64,000 nt of DNA, from positions 48,865,348-48,929,347 of the forward strand of contig NC_134102.1 of NCBI RefSeq assembly GCF_000715075.1. The letters are read 5' to 3'. Both the position numbers and the translations under genes were made by a program. The notes under the pieces were generated by a model that made no database searches, was not told the DNA's origin, and worked only from the letters and a program-made list of their open reading frames with translations. Position 1 is the stretch's first letter. Every line of letters starts with the position of its first letter. This stretch comes from Nicotiana tabacum. Its lineage: Eukaryota; Streptophyta; Magnoliopsida; Solanales; Solanaceae. Positions 33,836 to 46,722 of the stretch are shown here, piece by piece.

Positions 33836-34265
33836 ACCGCAGCACTAGCACAAAAACCAACAAATAAAAAAATAGTCTAAAACTCATCTGAAACTCACCC
33901 GAGCCACCGGGGCTCCATACTAAACATCCACACTAGTATAAAAAATATCATACGAACTCGCTCGCAAGCTTAAAATACCAAGATAACATCAAGAACAACG
34001 AATCGGACACCAAAACACATAGAATTCACAATGAAACTCAATAACCGCTAAAATCACAATCAAGCGTCTGATTCCTACCAAACCAACTCGTAATGATACT
34101 AAACTTTGCACACAAATTTCAAATGACAAAATGGACCTATTCCAAATCCCAAAACCAAAATACGAACCCGATAGCCATACAGTCAACCTATGGTCAAACT
34201 TAGAAAATTTCTACACTTCGAAATCTCCAACTTTCAACAAAAAAGAGCCAAATCAACCAAGGAAC

Positions 34266-35893
34266 TGTCACGACCCAAACCGATGGACAGTGACGGGCAC
34301 CCGGTACCTTACTCAATCGAGTACCAACGCAGCGTATCTTTTTATATCATACTATCATAGGTAACTGAGCCGGAAAGGCCGCAATGAGAGAAGTAGAATA
34401 CAACATGTAATACCAACTTATACATAAGACATACAGGCCTATAAGACCAAAATAATCACTCGTACACTGAACATAAGCCGATAAGGCCATACAATCTTTT
34501 CCGTACATGACATCTATCTACAAGCCTCTAAGAATACATAATTTTCATAAAGGTCGGGACAGAGTCCCTCCATACCAAACAATACACGTCTAAATCATAC
34601 TGACCAAACAAGCAACTCCGGAGCAAATAGAGCGTACCAACATCTTCCGCTGAGCTGATAGCCTACTTGGAGGGCTCTCGACCTGTCTATCGGGACCTGC
34701 GGGCATGAAACGCCATGTTCCCAGGCAAAAGAGACGTCAGTACAAATAATGTACCGAGTATGTAAGGAATGAAAATCAGTAAACAATAGTCATGAGAGAA
34801 ACATGGAGTAAAAGACTCAACATGTGGATAGCCTTAACATACCTGAGCCGATTCTCTTGACAATCCCTCTAACACATGTCAGTTGCGACAAATCACGTAA
34901 CAGCGGATCGAAGTAGGGGAAAACCCGTATGATATTCTTGATATCATAGCACGTTATTTCTTATCCGACTAATATCCACTCCATTGAAAGATATCAATTG
35001 CATTTAACCTGTTAATCAATACCAACATTGCTGGTCTAACTCTAAAGTGGCAAGCATGCCATAACTTATTCCTATTCTCCAAGTTATATTACCACTAAAG
35101 AAACCAAACCAAGGTGTTTGCTCTACCGGCTAAAAAATTTTGATGTTTTAAGATTTTCGCCATGCAAAATATTGAGAGCGTAAGTTTTAAAGTTTCTTAA
35201 GGTAGTACAGTAGAAAAGTTCCTCCAGTTGTAAAGAGCAAATGTTCTACTAGTGCTGACTGTGCAGACAAGTGCTTAGGCGTTCTTGTATGCTAGCTAAT
35301 TTATTTACAAGCATTGCTGCGCTTTGAGGTTTATCCAAAGAACATTTCACGTGTAAACAAGGCACATTATGTGTTATGACTCATCATGCACATTGGTCAC
35401 ACCTTGGCCTAGCTTAATGCCATGTGGCAGCCCATAAAATCTTTATTCACTTAATCCTATTTAATACCATAATTATCCCCATAATTAATCAATTATCCAC
35501 ATAATTAAGAATTATCTCAAATTACTTCAAATACTACTCACTTTTAACACACTTTGTACACCTTACTATTATACTCATGTGGTACCTTGTATGGCACTAG
35601 TCCATAAATACCGAGTATTATAGCTCGGACCGTATTTTTATTCCAAAATATCAAACCTTGACGAAATTCATTTCCTTCGATTTGCTTACCCTCTCACCTT
35701 CACGAATTTACTCATCACTTATTTGAAGTAGCACAATACTTATAATCCCAAAATAATCTCATTCCTGAACTTACGTCGATTAACTTATGACGAAATTTTA
35801 ACATACAAAAATGCGGGATGTAACATCTCATTTCCGAGCTTTCATTAATTTATTTATGGCGTACTTTCACATACGACAATATGAGGTGTAACA
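34266..35893 (-). mobile_element. Solo LTR, 1628 bp, TSD ggaac
   Basis: Plus-strand ends TGTCACGACCC and GAGGTGTAACA, flanked by ggaac at 34261-34265 and 35894-35898. It is the same family as the LTR at 3982-5910 but shorter: about 0.6 kb around the TA tract is missing. No interior is left. Confidence 0.93.
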
Positions 35894-35898
35894 GGAAC

Positions 35899-37282
35899 CT
35901 CCGAATTCAATTCCTGGCATACGCCTAAGTCTAAAATCACCATACGAACATATTGGGACCATCAAAAAACCGTTCGTCCATTTTACAAAAGTCAAACCTC
36001 GGTCAACACTTCCAACCTAAGCTTCCAAACTAAGAACCAAGCATTTCAAACCAATCCAAAACCTTCTCGAAACCCAACTAATCATTCCCGCAAGTCACAT
36101 AAATACAAATACAAACATGGGGAGCTTCAAAAGGGGAAACGGAGCTCAAACATATGCGTTGCCCCCAACACAATTAGCACGTAGCAAATAATACATTTAC
36201 AACCTAATTCCCTCAAGTCAAGGTAAACCATGATACTTACCTTTTTCGGAACAAATCAACCCTTCAATAACACTTTCCCTTTAGAACAAGCCTCCAAAAA
36301 ACTCAAATCTAGTCAAATAACACTCAAACAAGTGAAAACAAGCTTAAGTAATCTTCCTAATACTTAAAAAGTTTGATTTTTAATATATTTGGAAAAGTCA
36401 ACAAAACGTTAACCAGGGCCCACTCGGTCGAAATCGAAAATCAAGATCAATCCCAACTACCTATTCTTTTACGAGTCCAAATATTTGATTTGTTTTAAGA
36501 TCTGACCTCGAATGAGGTCTAAATCTCCAAAATTCAACATCCTAAGTAATTACCCAAAAAAATCCTATTTCTACTCCTTGAAATGCTAGATTTAGGGGGT
36601 GAAAATCTATGAGAAATAATAGAAATTAATCAATAAAAAGGTTAAAATCACTAACCTTTGAGTTGGGAAGAAAATCCTCTCAAAAATCATCTCCTAATGA
36701 AATCCAGGTCTCAAAAATGGAATAAAATGAGCTAATCTCGGAACCCTCCCCTTTTACCCGGCTGCAGATACCGCAATAGAAAAATTTAGAAAAATGACCC
36801 GAAACGAATCTGAAACTCACCCGAGCCAATCGGCCCATTCCAAACATCCATACAAGTATAATAACCTCACAGGAAGTTGTTCTAAAGCTCAAAACAACAC
36901 AAAAATCAAGAATCAAGCATCAAAACTCAAAGATTAAAATGCTTAAGAACTCAAAATTTGGAACTTTCAACTATAAGCGTCGAAAAGGCCTTGGGTCATC
37001 GAGGACCCTAACCAAACATGTACACAAGTTCAAAATCACCATACAAACCTACCAAAATCATCAAAATACCGATCAAGGTTGTTTACCAAGAATGTTGACC
37101 ATGGTCAACTCCAATAACATATAAGCTCTAGAATTTGAATTTCCCTACCAAAACACATCTAAACTTTTCAGAAATCAAAATGAACCATGCACACAAGGCA
37201 TAAATTGTCAAATAAAGCTATTCAAGGTTTCAAATCATGAAACAGATATCTAGAACTCAAAACAACATGTCGGTTCGTTATA
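35899..37282 (-). repeat. Remaining halves of the two interrupted LTRs
   Basis: 35899 to about 36155 continues the LTR of 31691; from there to 37282 resembles the LTR of 30513 (a CTGAAACTCACCCGAGCCA block at 36810 also occurs at 33889 in the other LTR). The exact junction near 36155 is uncertain. No coding. Confidence 0.5.
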
Positions 37283-39700
37283 GATAACCCGATCTCAAGT
37301 CAATATTAGAGAAAATTTTGGCACCTTGTAACTAATCAAACAAGTCATCAATGCGAGTAAATGGATACATATTTTAGATGGTAATCTTATTTAGCTGTCG
37401 ATAATCAATACACATTTGCATTGACTCATCTTTATTCTTAACAAATAACACTAGTACACCCCAAGATAAACACTCGGCCTAATGAATCCCTTACTCAACA
37501 AGTCTTGTAATTGTTCCTTTAACTTAGCTGGAACCATACGATATGGTAGAATAGATATAGGCTGCATGCTTAGTACCAAATCAAAACCAATATCAATTTA
37601 CCTATCATCAGAAAACATTCTCACAACTGGTACCAAATCAATAGTAGGAGTATTTTTGCTAGTATCTTGAATGTAAGCTAGATCGCCTAAACACCCCTTC
37701 TCAACCACGCGTTGTGCCTCTGAAAACAAGGCCACCATACTTGTAGAGTGACTAAGTATCCCCCAATATTCCAACCTAGCAACCCCGACATAGCTGAAGT
37801 AATGGTGGCATGACATTCCAAAATAGTATGATACGAAAATAACCAATCCATGCCAAGAATAAACTCAGAGTCCACCATATGCAGCAAAAACATATCAACC
37901 AATGTGTCGTAGCCAATAATAGTTTCACGTAAGACATGTAGACCCGATAAGGAAATAATAGAATCTCCAACTGTGTAGATATATAAATAGGAATATCAAG
38001 CAACTCGGGAGGCATACCTAAATGCCATGCAAAGTAAAATGACACATTGGAATAATTAGAACTAAGATTAAAAAATACTGAAGTATCCCTATGGCAAACT
38101 GAAATAATACTTTTGATGACTGTATTGTATGAAACTACCTTTGACCAAAAAAGTAGCAACATGCCCGACCTCCCCTAGTCTGACCTTCACTTCTGGCATG
38201 ACCTCTACTAGTAAGGGCACCATCCCTAGCTGTCTGGGTAACCGGTGTAGTAACTAGAGCCTGAACAATAGCCTAAGTACCTTGCTGGGACATACCACAC
38301 TACAATCTAGAGAAATGTTTCTTTATATGCCCAATATCACCGTATTTCATATTAACCTCTATGCTGACGAGGCTGTTTGGACTGAGACTATCCCTAATAA
38401 GTAGAATATTACAATGAAAGAACCCTTCCCTATGGGTGCACCGTATGTACCCTAAACTAGAAGTGGGTGGTAAAAAGACCTACATATAGGAGCACTGTAA
38501 GAAGTCTAAAGACATTACTGTACTGGCCTACTAGACTTGCCTCTCCCATGATAACCCTTGCCTCCAAATAAAGTTCCACTTAATCAACATGAGCCACAGG
38601 GTTTCTTGGCCTCACACTCATCTCTCTCTCTTTCTCTCTCTCATACCTAATATTATCCATCCTCCTAAAAATCACAACAACCTGACTAACAATGGTCCCT
38701 TCCTTAGCCTCACATGCCATTCCAAACCTAATACCAAAATTGAGGCCTTAATAAACTTCCTCACTTTCTCCCTCTTTGTGGGGATCAAGAAAGTTGCATG
38801 AAGAGATAAATTTGTGAACTTCATCTTGTAATACGTCATTTTCATGCCCTCCTAGCGCAAGTACTCAAGCTATCCGTGAAACTCATCCCTCCGGTAAGTG
38901 CAATAAACTTCTCTAAAAAGAGATGTGAAAATTATGTCCAAATGAGAGGATGTGACCATGTTTGTCTGCTCTCCACATAAGTCCTCCATTACATACTGGC
39001 TCGTCCTTCTAACTAAAAAGTGGTGAAGTTCATCATTGGACTCAACAAGGCCCAAATTATGCAAGATCTCATGGCACCTGTCTAAGAAGTCCTAAGCATT
39101 AGTTGTTGATCACCATTTAAATGTGGAGGAAACAACTTCTGAAACCTATCCATCATCTTCTACTCCTCAATAGACAGAGCATCCCTTACCACAAGTTGTG
39201 TTGGAACAACAGGATGTGGAGCAACAATAGGCTACGGTAACCTAGTAGGCTAGACTCCTAGAGTCTGAAACAATGAGAATGTTGCTGCTCTAGAGTGTGT
39301 ATAGCTAGGGTGTGAGCTCCTCTGTTGCTTGAGAAGTAGATGGGGCCATAGGAATCATCCCAGCCTATACCATACTATTAAAGAATCCCAAAATGGAAAC
39401 CATAGCTTCCTAAATCATGGGTGAGCAATAAAACCCTCAGGAACCGTTGGATTGGGCGAGATAGCCTGAACTAGAACCTGCTCAGCCTCAAAATAGCAGA
39501 TTGATCAACTAAAGTAGCTCTTGCATGACCACAAGAAACTGGGGGTCCTCTACCCTGAACAGGAGCTATTGTAGGGGCCATGGCCTAAGCTCCAGCCCTG
39601 CCCGACCCTTGCCTCTACTGGATTCGGCATCAGGCACTCGCTCCTAGTCACTGGCTATAGACGCATGTGTCGTCACCATCTGTGAGATAATGAAAGAGAT
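37283..39700 (-). pseudogene. Chromovirus gag-protease-RT, minus strand, broken
   Basis: Read from right to left on the minus strand. 39660-39500 is the R/G/P-rich gag start. 39064-38870 gives HNLGLVESNDELHHF of gag. A remnant near 38330 resembles the zinc knuckle (KYGDIGHIKKHF). 37902-37750 gives SEFILGMDWLFSYHTILECHA, the protease end (DVILGMDWL type). 37510-37285 gives [30 protein letters not shown] and IDDLFD...IFSNIDLRSGY of RT. RT is cut at 37283 by the LTR ending at 37282, just before the palm catalytic region. Stops and frameshifts are frequent. PBS and LTR lie directly upstream on the minus strand. Confidence 0.82.
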
Positions 39701-39814
39701 ATATTTAAACTTTAAGATAAACAAATAAAGCATGTTATGGAAAGAAAGAAGGAGAAGTTTCCTGAATGTCTTGTAGCTCTTGGAGATAAGTACAAATGTC
39801 TCTATATCAATCAG

Positions 39815-39876
39815 CAAGACTCTACTAGACATTTCTCATAACTTGTAAAATTGGTGAAACCTAGGCTCTAATTCCA
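39815..39876 (-). other. Leader motif and primer-binding site of the chromovirus
   Basis: Minus strand TGGAATTAGAGC at 39865-39876 compares with TGGTATCAGAGC. CAAGACTCTACTAG (plus strand) lies at 39815-39828, 36 nt further in. The same pair in the same order occurs at 3921/3966 and 30447/30498. Confidence 0.7.
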
Positions 39877-39879
39877 CTT

Positions 39880-40896
39880 TTTCATGACCCAAATCCCACT
39901 AAGGTCGTGATGGCACCTAACCCAACCCGCTTGGCTAACCAACAAACAACGAAATGGAAAATCGAGATAATAATAATAATGTCTAACAGTCATAACATAT
40001 ATGGAGTGCAATAATAAGTCTAGTACAATGTGAAATACTAAGTACAACCCTAAAGAACTAGTAAAACAAGTCATGAGCGTCTAAGAAGAATAAAATATCA
40101 ATGCAATTGTCTACCTCAAATACAAGTATTGTCTAAAATAAACAACAATAAAGGAAAGATAGAAGGTGACTCCAATGGATGCCAACCAGCAAGGCAACTC
40201 ACCTCAAAGTGTCCAAATCAGATCTTAAGTTCCCTCGTGTGCTCCAATGGTACTGGGATCCGAATATGCAAAAACATATGCAGACGTATAGTATGAGTAC
40301 ACCAACACGTATCCAGCAAGTATCACTAACAGTTCCCCCAACAACGTAGTGGCGAGGATTTAGTCAAAATACTTATTTCAATACCTATCCAGTTAGCAAG
40401 TATACTCAATAATAGAAGTCAAATATGAAAACAATGTATAAGATGTACACAGTATAAGCATGTGTTATGATGCATGCTTCCTCAAATAACAAAACCGATG
40501 TATATGTCAATCCGCCTAAATAGCATATACATAGATATGCACCAAGAAAAATTCATATAAAATGCATTAACAAAAGCCTAATATCTGTAATGCATGATAA
40601 AGTTTCAAACCTTATATCAACCTGACACTCTCCAAGGGTCCAACAAACCTGCATATGCCACCAAGAGACACATCGTTGGACAACTCATGAGGTACGAATC
40701 CATATCTATATGCAATATCATAACAGCACACCAATCTCAACGTGTTTGCATGGCTTAATCATATGCATCTCATAAATCTCGCCCGAATCACTCAATGTAC
40801 CAATATCACAATTAAGTGTGAAATTCGATATGCAAGCTATAATGCATATGTTTGATGTATGACTAATAAGTAATTCATGTAATCCAACATATATAA
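39880..40896 (-). repeat. 5' LTR of the chromovirus, first part
   Basis: Starts TTTCATGACCC (family TGTCATGACCC) next to the PBS. It continues at 43591-44009 and 46723 to about 47150, split by two solo LTRs. Joined length is about 1.86 kb before it becomes unrecognisable near 47150. Confidence 0.7.
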
Positions 40897-43585
40897 TGTC
40901 AAGCCCCGACCTTGGGGAGCAGTACCGACGCTTAATTGAGTTACTCCAGTCGAGCAAGCCTACGTAGTGCCTACTATCCAACCTTGCCCATGAGTAATTT
41001 AAGAATAAATGAGAAGAGATAGACAACGAGAGGATAAAATGTACAACACCCATTATTATTACTTGTAGGGGATTTATTTATGATTACCAAAACATTATAA
41101 GTTTATAGTTTAAAAGTGGAAATATCCGACAACTACAATATTTTTAGTTTGTTTTCCCCCATTTTAAAATACAACCCACAGTACATCTACGGAGCCTCTA
41201 AGTGAACATGAGTACAATATGAAAGTGTCAGTGACAAGGCCCCGGCTATACCTCAAAATACAATGAACAAGAATCAAAATGATATAAGGCACCGATATGG
41301 AGCAGGGCTCACCGAGTCAGCTGAGAGGAGGGTAAACCTATCAAGAACCTGTGTCACCTACTGAGGAACTACCTGCATTCATTGAAGATGCAGCGCCCCC
41401 GGCAGAAGGAACGTTAGTACATATGGAATAGTACTAGTATGTAAAGCTAAGTACTCTCACATGGAATGGAATTCCAATGTAAGTAGAGTGAAACATGGAA
41501 GCAATAAGAACATCAAATAACATTTAAATACCAAGTTAAAATATAATAAATTTTCAAATAAGCATTAACATTTTTGGTCGGGAGATCATTAATTATCGAT
41601 ACGCCACCATGCAGGTGGCATGGAGTCTGATCTCGGCCCCATCGGCTAGGCCGTTCCACCACCAATGTATGTGGATTGACGTAAAAATACGAAACCACCA
41701 TGTGCACAATATGGTATCCGATCTCCACCCAATCGACTATGCCATCTCACCACAATGTCGTATGGGTCGGAATGGCCTTTGCTAGCTATCAATTCATCCC
41801 AATTAAGGGGAATAATCTCAACATAATATAAAGGAGATTTGTTCCTCAATCAACTCTTATACCGGCACGTGTAGTTTCGAGCTTAGGACTTTACAACCCA
41901 CCCTTCCCCGGTGACCTAACGAAACTCCCAAAAATATTTCTATATAAAAGAAAGATGTTCATCTCATAGCCTTTCATAAAATCTTTCATTTTATTGGCAC
42001 TCTTAGTCATACATGTTAATCTATATTCTTAGCACGATGGCCGCATTTCATATTTCATACATTCATTCCTTTACTTGTCATAGATCATCATCAAACATTA
42101 AATAGATCATTACAAAAATCATAACTTCAACTCATAAGTTCATAAGGGCTCAAAACACATTGGAAATAATTACAATAGGAGAGCATGGTGATTCCAATGG
42201 AATCATGGATTGAGTTGATAAGCGGTTGATAAATTAATCATACTTGAACTATTTCTCAAGGGAGAGCATGATATAATGAGAGCAATTGAGACATTACTTG
42301 GGTGAATAGGCATTTGATACATCAATCGTTTGTGGAAATGAAACACAATAGGGATAGGATCGCGGAATCCAATTCTACGGAGGGCGTTTAGCTAACATAT
42401 CTCAAATTCTTTCCTTAATAATACTACAATAGTCTGTCATACTAAACAACTTCAATCTACAATAATACAACACAGTTGTACCAATATTAGTAACGATATT
42501 TTACATTTTGCTCACTTAGGCATTATGTCAAGCATGTAGTATGCACATTTCTTTACCACCTTCATCAATGATATTTTTTCATCCAATACCCACTACTTTT
42601 CCCAATAATTCATACTACAACCAACCTTAGATAGTTTAGGACCTCCAACAATATATTCATGTCTTACAATTCACTCCCAACCAAAAATTCATCAAACAAT
42701 CAGTTTTCATTCTCTACAAATTCTCAAAATTTCCAATTGGTTAAATTACTGCTTCCACTCACCATCCCATAAGTTCTACCTCTAAATTTCTACTCATATG
42801 TTCATTATTAAGCCATGCATGCAAGTCCAAGGAAATGGAATTACCTTTCGGGAGTAAATCTTGCAAAGTCCTCACTTGAGCTCTTGGGAAGATTTCTTGA
42901 GAATCTAATGATTTCATGGTGGATTGACTTAGATTTAGTGTGGATTGATGGAATAAAACACCAAACTAGTGGGAATCTCTCACCTTGAAGATAGAAGGAG
43001 TTGGGGGTCTTGAGCGAAGGGAGAGAAACTCCAAAAATTGGCCAAGTTAAATGGGGAAAGAATACCACCAAAATAAACTTTTTAAAGTCTGGTTGGGCGT
43101 CGAGGGAGGTTCCAGGCCCTGGTCCAAAAATGGCTCTAGGTTTGGGTGCCACAAGAGGTGCCACACGCTGGCCTGGGCGCTGGATTTTTCTGCCAGACAA
43201 CCTTCAGTAAAAATATCATAATTTCTTGTAGAAATATCCAAATAATGCACGGTTTAAAGAGTTAGAATCTAGACTCAATGAGCTTTTATATGATGGGTAG
43301 ATAACCCCATAAAGAATTATACTTTGGTAGTTGTGATTATTTTAAATTGGGTAATATGTAAGCTCATTTGAAACTTTTGTCTGTCACCTAACTTCCAACT
43401 TAACTTGGTCCTAGTGCTTTCCTTAGACCCTAAGCAACATCAAATACACATATCACACTTATTATCATGACAAATATAATTTGGTTCTATTCCATAGTCT
43501 ATTGTGGGAGGCAAAACAGTAGTTAAGGAACTCACGAGCGCGCTTTAGAGTCTTAAATCATTACGAATTTTTATGGGGCCTTACA
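40897..43585 (-). mobile_element. Solo LTR, 2689 bp, TSD tataa
   Basis: Plus-strand ends TGTCAAGCCCCGACC and ATGGGGCCTTACA, flanked by tataa at 40892-40896 and 43586-43590. It is related to the LTRs at 8001 and 44010 (CGACCTTGGGGAGCA start). A weak repeat with CCACCATGTG and CCCCATCGGCTAGGCC words is at 41575-41780. GC-rich inverted words (GGTGCCACACGCTGGCCTGG) are at 43090-43195. The open frame at 42841-43200 is LTR sequence. Confidence 0.93.
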
Positions 43586-43590
43586 TATAA

Positions 43591-44009
43591 TCGCTTTCAT
43601 GTTATACTCGTATGTTAAAGAATTCCAATAACATAATAATAGCATGATTAAGATGCACAAATATTCATATAACCAACAAGTCATGTAGAGATTAGAAAGC
43701 TACTATTCTACCCGAGCATGAAAATCCATGTAATTCGCATATACGCTCGTCACCTCGCATATATGTTATACACCATAATCAAATAGTGACAAAGCCAGTT
43801 TCGGAAAAATTCCCTCATTGAGGTTAAAGTGTCAACTTACCTAAGTCCGGGGCTAGTTCTAACCATTAAGAATGACCTTTCATCGCTGCAAATCTGTTAA
43901 AAGAACTAGATCTAGCAAAAAATATACTGCGCAAGATTACATAGAGCTAAATTAATCAATTCCAAAGTTCAAATCTAGGTCTAGGTCAAAGTCAATCCAA
44001 AAGTCAACT
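43591..44009 (-). repeat. Chromovirus 5' LTR, middle part
   Basis: Between the two solo LTR insertions; continues the 39880 LTR. No coding. Confidence 0.65.
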
Positions 44010-46717
44010 TGTCATGCCTCGACCTTGGGGAGCAAGATCGACGCTCAAACACCCTTGCGGTGGTCAAGCAAGCCTTTGTTCTATATCTTTCCCATGAGTG
44101 CCCATGCATGATTTAGAAGATCAAAATGAACCATTCTTTTAAAATTGTTGCCTTTCATCAGGTAGAAAATATTTCAAAGTTTATGGAGTAAAATTACCCA
44201 CATGTCATGCATAAGTTTTATAATAGAACATGAAAGAAATAACATATTCCCATGCATACCATCACCCACAACTGTCTACGAAGCCTCTAAGACATCATGA
44301 AATAAAATAAAAAGATGTCGGTGACAAGATCTCAGTTATACCCAAAATAGAAGATAAGTCCAGAAGAAGAGACATGGATACCCCGAATGTAGATGGGGCT
44401 CACCGAGTCCGCTGAGAAGAGAGCACACACCTATCGAGATCATGTGCCACTTGTTAGGGTATCACCTACCTCTATTAAAGATGCAGTGTCTCAGACAAAA
44501 GGGAAGTTAGTACCTGTGGAATAATACTATTATGTAAAGCGGACAGAACAATGTATAAATGTATGGTAGCTCAAAGGAGAGGTAAATAAAGTACATCAAG
44601 AAGCTATGAAACAGGTTATAGAATCATATGTCAAGTCTTATTATGCTTTAGTCATTCTGAACTTCTTCTTGGTTCAAGTGAGCAATATGAGTTACGTGTG
44701 GGATACTAAGTATAATATGTACATACAAAAGATAATAAGACAATGAAATGTGTACATACAAAAGATAATTAAAATGGCACCTATGCGTTTCACCAGGCCG
44801 TCCACAAGCTCACTTTTGCATGTGCTGACTATGCGTTTAAGCAGTCCGTCTATAGCGAACCTTTATTATGCACCTATGCATTCCAACAGGACATCCATAG
44901 GGCTCATCTTTGCATGTGCTGACTATGCGTTTCACCAGTCCGTCCATAGCCAACCTTTACTATGCACCTATGCATTTTACCAGACCGCCCATAGAGCTCA
45001 TCTATACTATGCACCTATGTATTTCACCAGACAGCCCATAGGGATCATATTTACTATAGCTACACACATATGTGTTTCACCAGACCGCCCATAGGGATCA
45101 TCTATACTATGTACCTATGCCTTTTACCAGACCGTCCATAAGGCTCATCTATATTATGCCCCTATGCCTTTCACCAGACCGTCCATAGGGATCATATTTA
45201 CTATAGCTACACACATATGTGTTTCACCAGACCGTCCATAGGGATCATCTATACTATGTACCTATGCCTTTTACCAGACCGTCCATAAGGCTCATCTATA
45301 TTATGCCCCTATGCCTTTCATCAGACCGTCCATAGGACTTGTAACACATGATTATGATAATGACCATGTGCAAGCTCAAAGCAACACGAATACACTACAT
45401 TTGGGGTCATAAGAGTCAATATCATTCGAATACTTCAAGTTCATGTTAATCATGCGGAAGCATAACTTGTTACATTAGCACAGATGTGGAGAATCAATGA
45501 GTAGATTACAATGGTGCATGGGCCCAATTCATCATCTTTAAGGTTCATCATCGTTTATCATAGAAGATCTCTCTTTTATCTCGTTATGTACTTGTCTATC
45601 ATCTTAAGGTCATTAGCTAAGTTCATCATTCTTGGGACTTAACATCAACGTCATTTGAATTTATTGTTTTAAAAGCATACATACTATATTTGAAATTATT
45701 GAAATGCCTTAATTTCAATGTCATGCTTATATGTAAACTTGAACCTCTATAACGTTATCATAATGGAAATATCATTGTATGTGGAACTACAAATGTGAAT
45801 ATATTATATGAATAGCATATAGTTGTTTTCCCCCAAAAGCATTTCATATAAATCATTTCATGAAAGTCTTTTCTTGTCCTTTGGGACATACAATACCTCA
45901 TAATTCTCATTTTGGCAAGTGGCCACATTTCATTGTCATACTATCACTTCCTTTTACTTGTCATGGGTCATCATAAAACATTAGGAATCATTGTTATAAC
46001 TACATGAGTAATAAGAGCTTAAGACACTCGGAATATATCTAAAAAGAGGAGCATAGTGATAGTAATTGAAGCATGAATTGAACTCGTAAGCATTTTGAGC
46101 AGTCAATCGTGCTTGAATTATTTACCAGCAATGAGAATAGAGATGACAATTGAACATGACTTAAGTATGCAGACATTACATAAGTCATCCCTTTGAGTCA
46201 ATTTAACATAATAAGAATAGGAACTCGAACAAACCATGCTTAGAGTTCATGAGGAATTAATGGTATCCGACTCTATGAAGAGAGTTTAGCCAACATACCT
46301 GAAATCTACCCCTTAATGATACTACGATAATCCACCATACTAAATGACTTCAATCTATAATAACAACATCCAAATGACGAACAACTGATGCGTTTGAAAC
46401 TAGACTCGAAGGTCTACGCTTTAGGGACAAAATTCATTGAAATTATTTTTATATTGTGATAGTTATACCCGTTCAAAGTTAGGTGTTGTGCAAATTAAGA
46501 AATCTTTTTCAATTAATATTTCAAACTCGTTCCAAAGAACTTCTCCCCACTATAAACCTCCTTAATGTGTTCCAAAACACTTTCCACATGTATTTTCATG
46601 TCAAAATGATGTGGTTCTATCCCATAGATCTCCTTTAATACTCAAAAATATTACTTCCAATTATCATTGGTGCACTATAAAGTTTTAAATCATTAAAAAA
46701 AATTACAGGATCTTACA
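44010..46717 (-). mobile_element. Solo LTR, 2708 bp, TSD caact
   Basis: Plus-strand ends TGTCATGCCTCGACC and CAGGATCTTACA, flanked by caact at 44005-44009 and 46718-46722. Its 3' fifth (46150-46717) is repeated at 53336-53903, because the tandem duplication starts inside it. Confidence 0.93.
44790..45340. repeat. LTR minisatellite with a 147-bp higher-order repeat
   Basis: About 60-bp units around TTTCACCAGACCGTCCATAG. The block 45046-45192 is repeated almost exactly at 45193-45339, an offset of 147 bp confirmed by TACACACATATGTG at 45061 and 45208. Confidence 0.88.
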
Positions 46718-46722
46718 CAACT

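Larger units (their letters stand above)
31691..34265 (-). repeat. Nested LTR, first part (continues 35899 to about 36155)
   Basis: Begins TGTCACAACCCAAAATCC at 31691, is interrupted by the solo LTR 34266-35893, and continues to about 36155, where the expected ...GTCATTACA end is not seen, so its 3' end is lost. The segment 34080-34260 resembles the LTRs at 6993 and 61850. It holds a minisatellite (32466-32642) and a palindromic word array (33520-33835). Confidence 0.65.

Noticed and set aside
3982..35893. LTRs 3982-5910 and 34266-35893 as the two LTRs of one element
   Set aside because: The second has its own ggaac target repeat on both sides, and the first has its interior on the left.
42841..43200. 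Overlapping ORFs of 119, 69 and 67 codons
   Set aside because: They lie within a solo LTR in its GC-rich inverted-word part; no domain is recognised.
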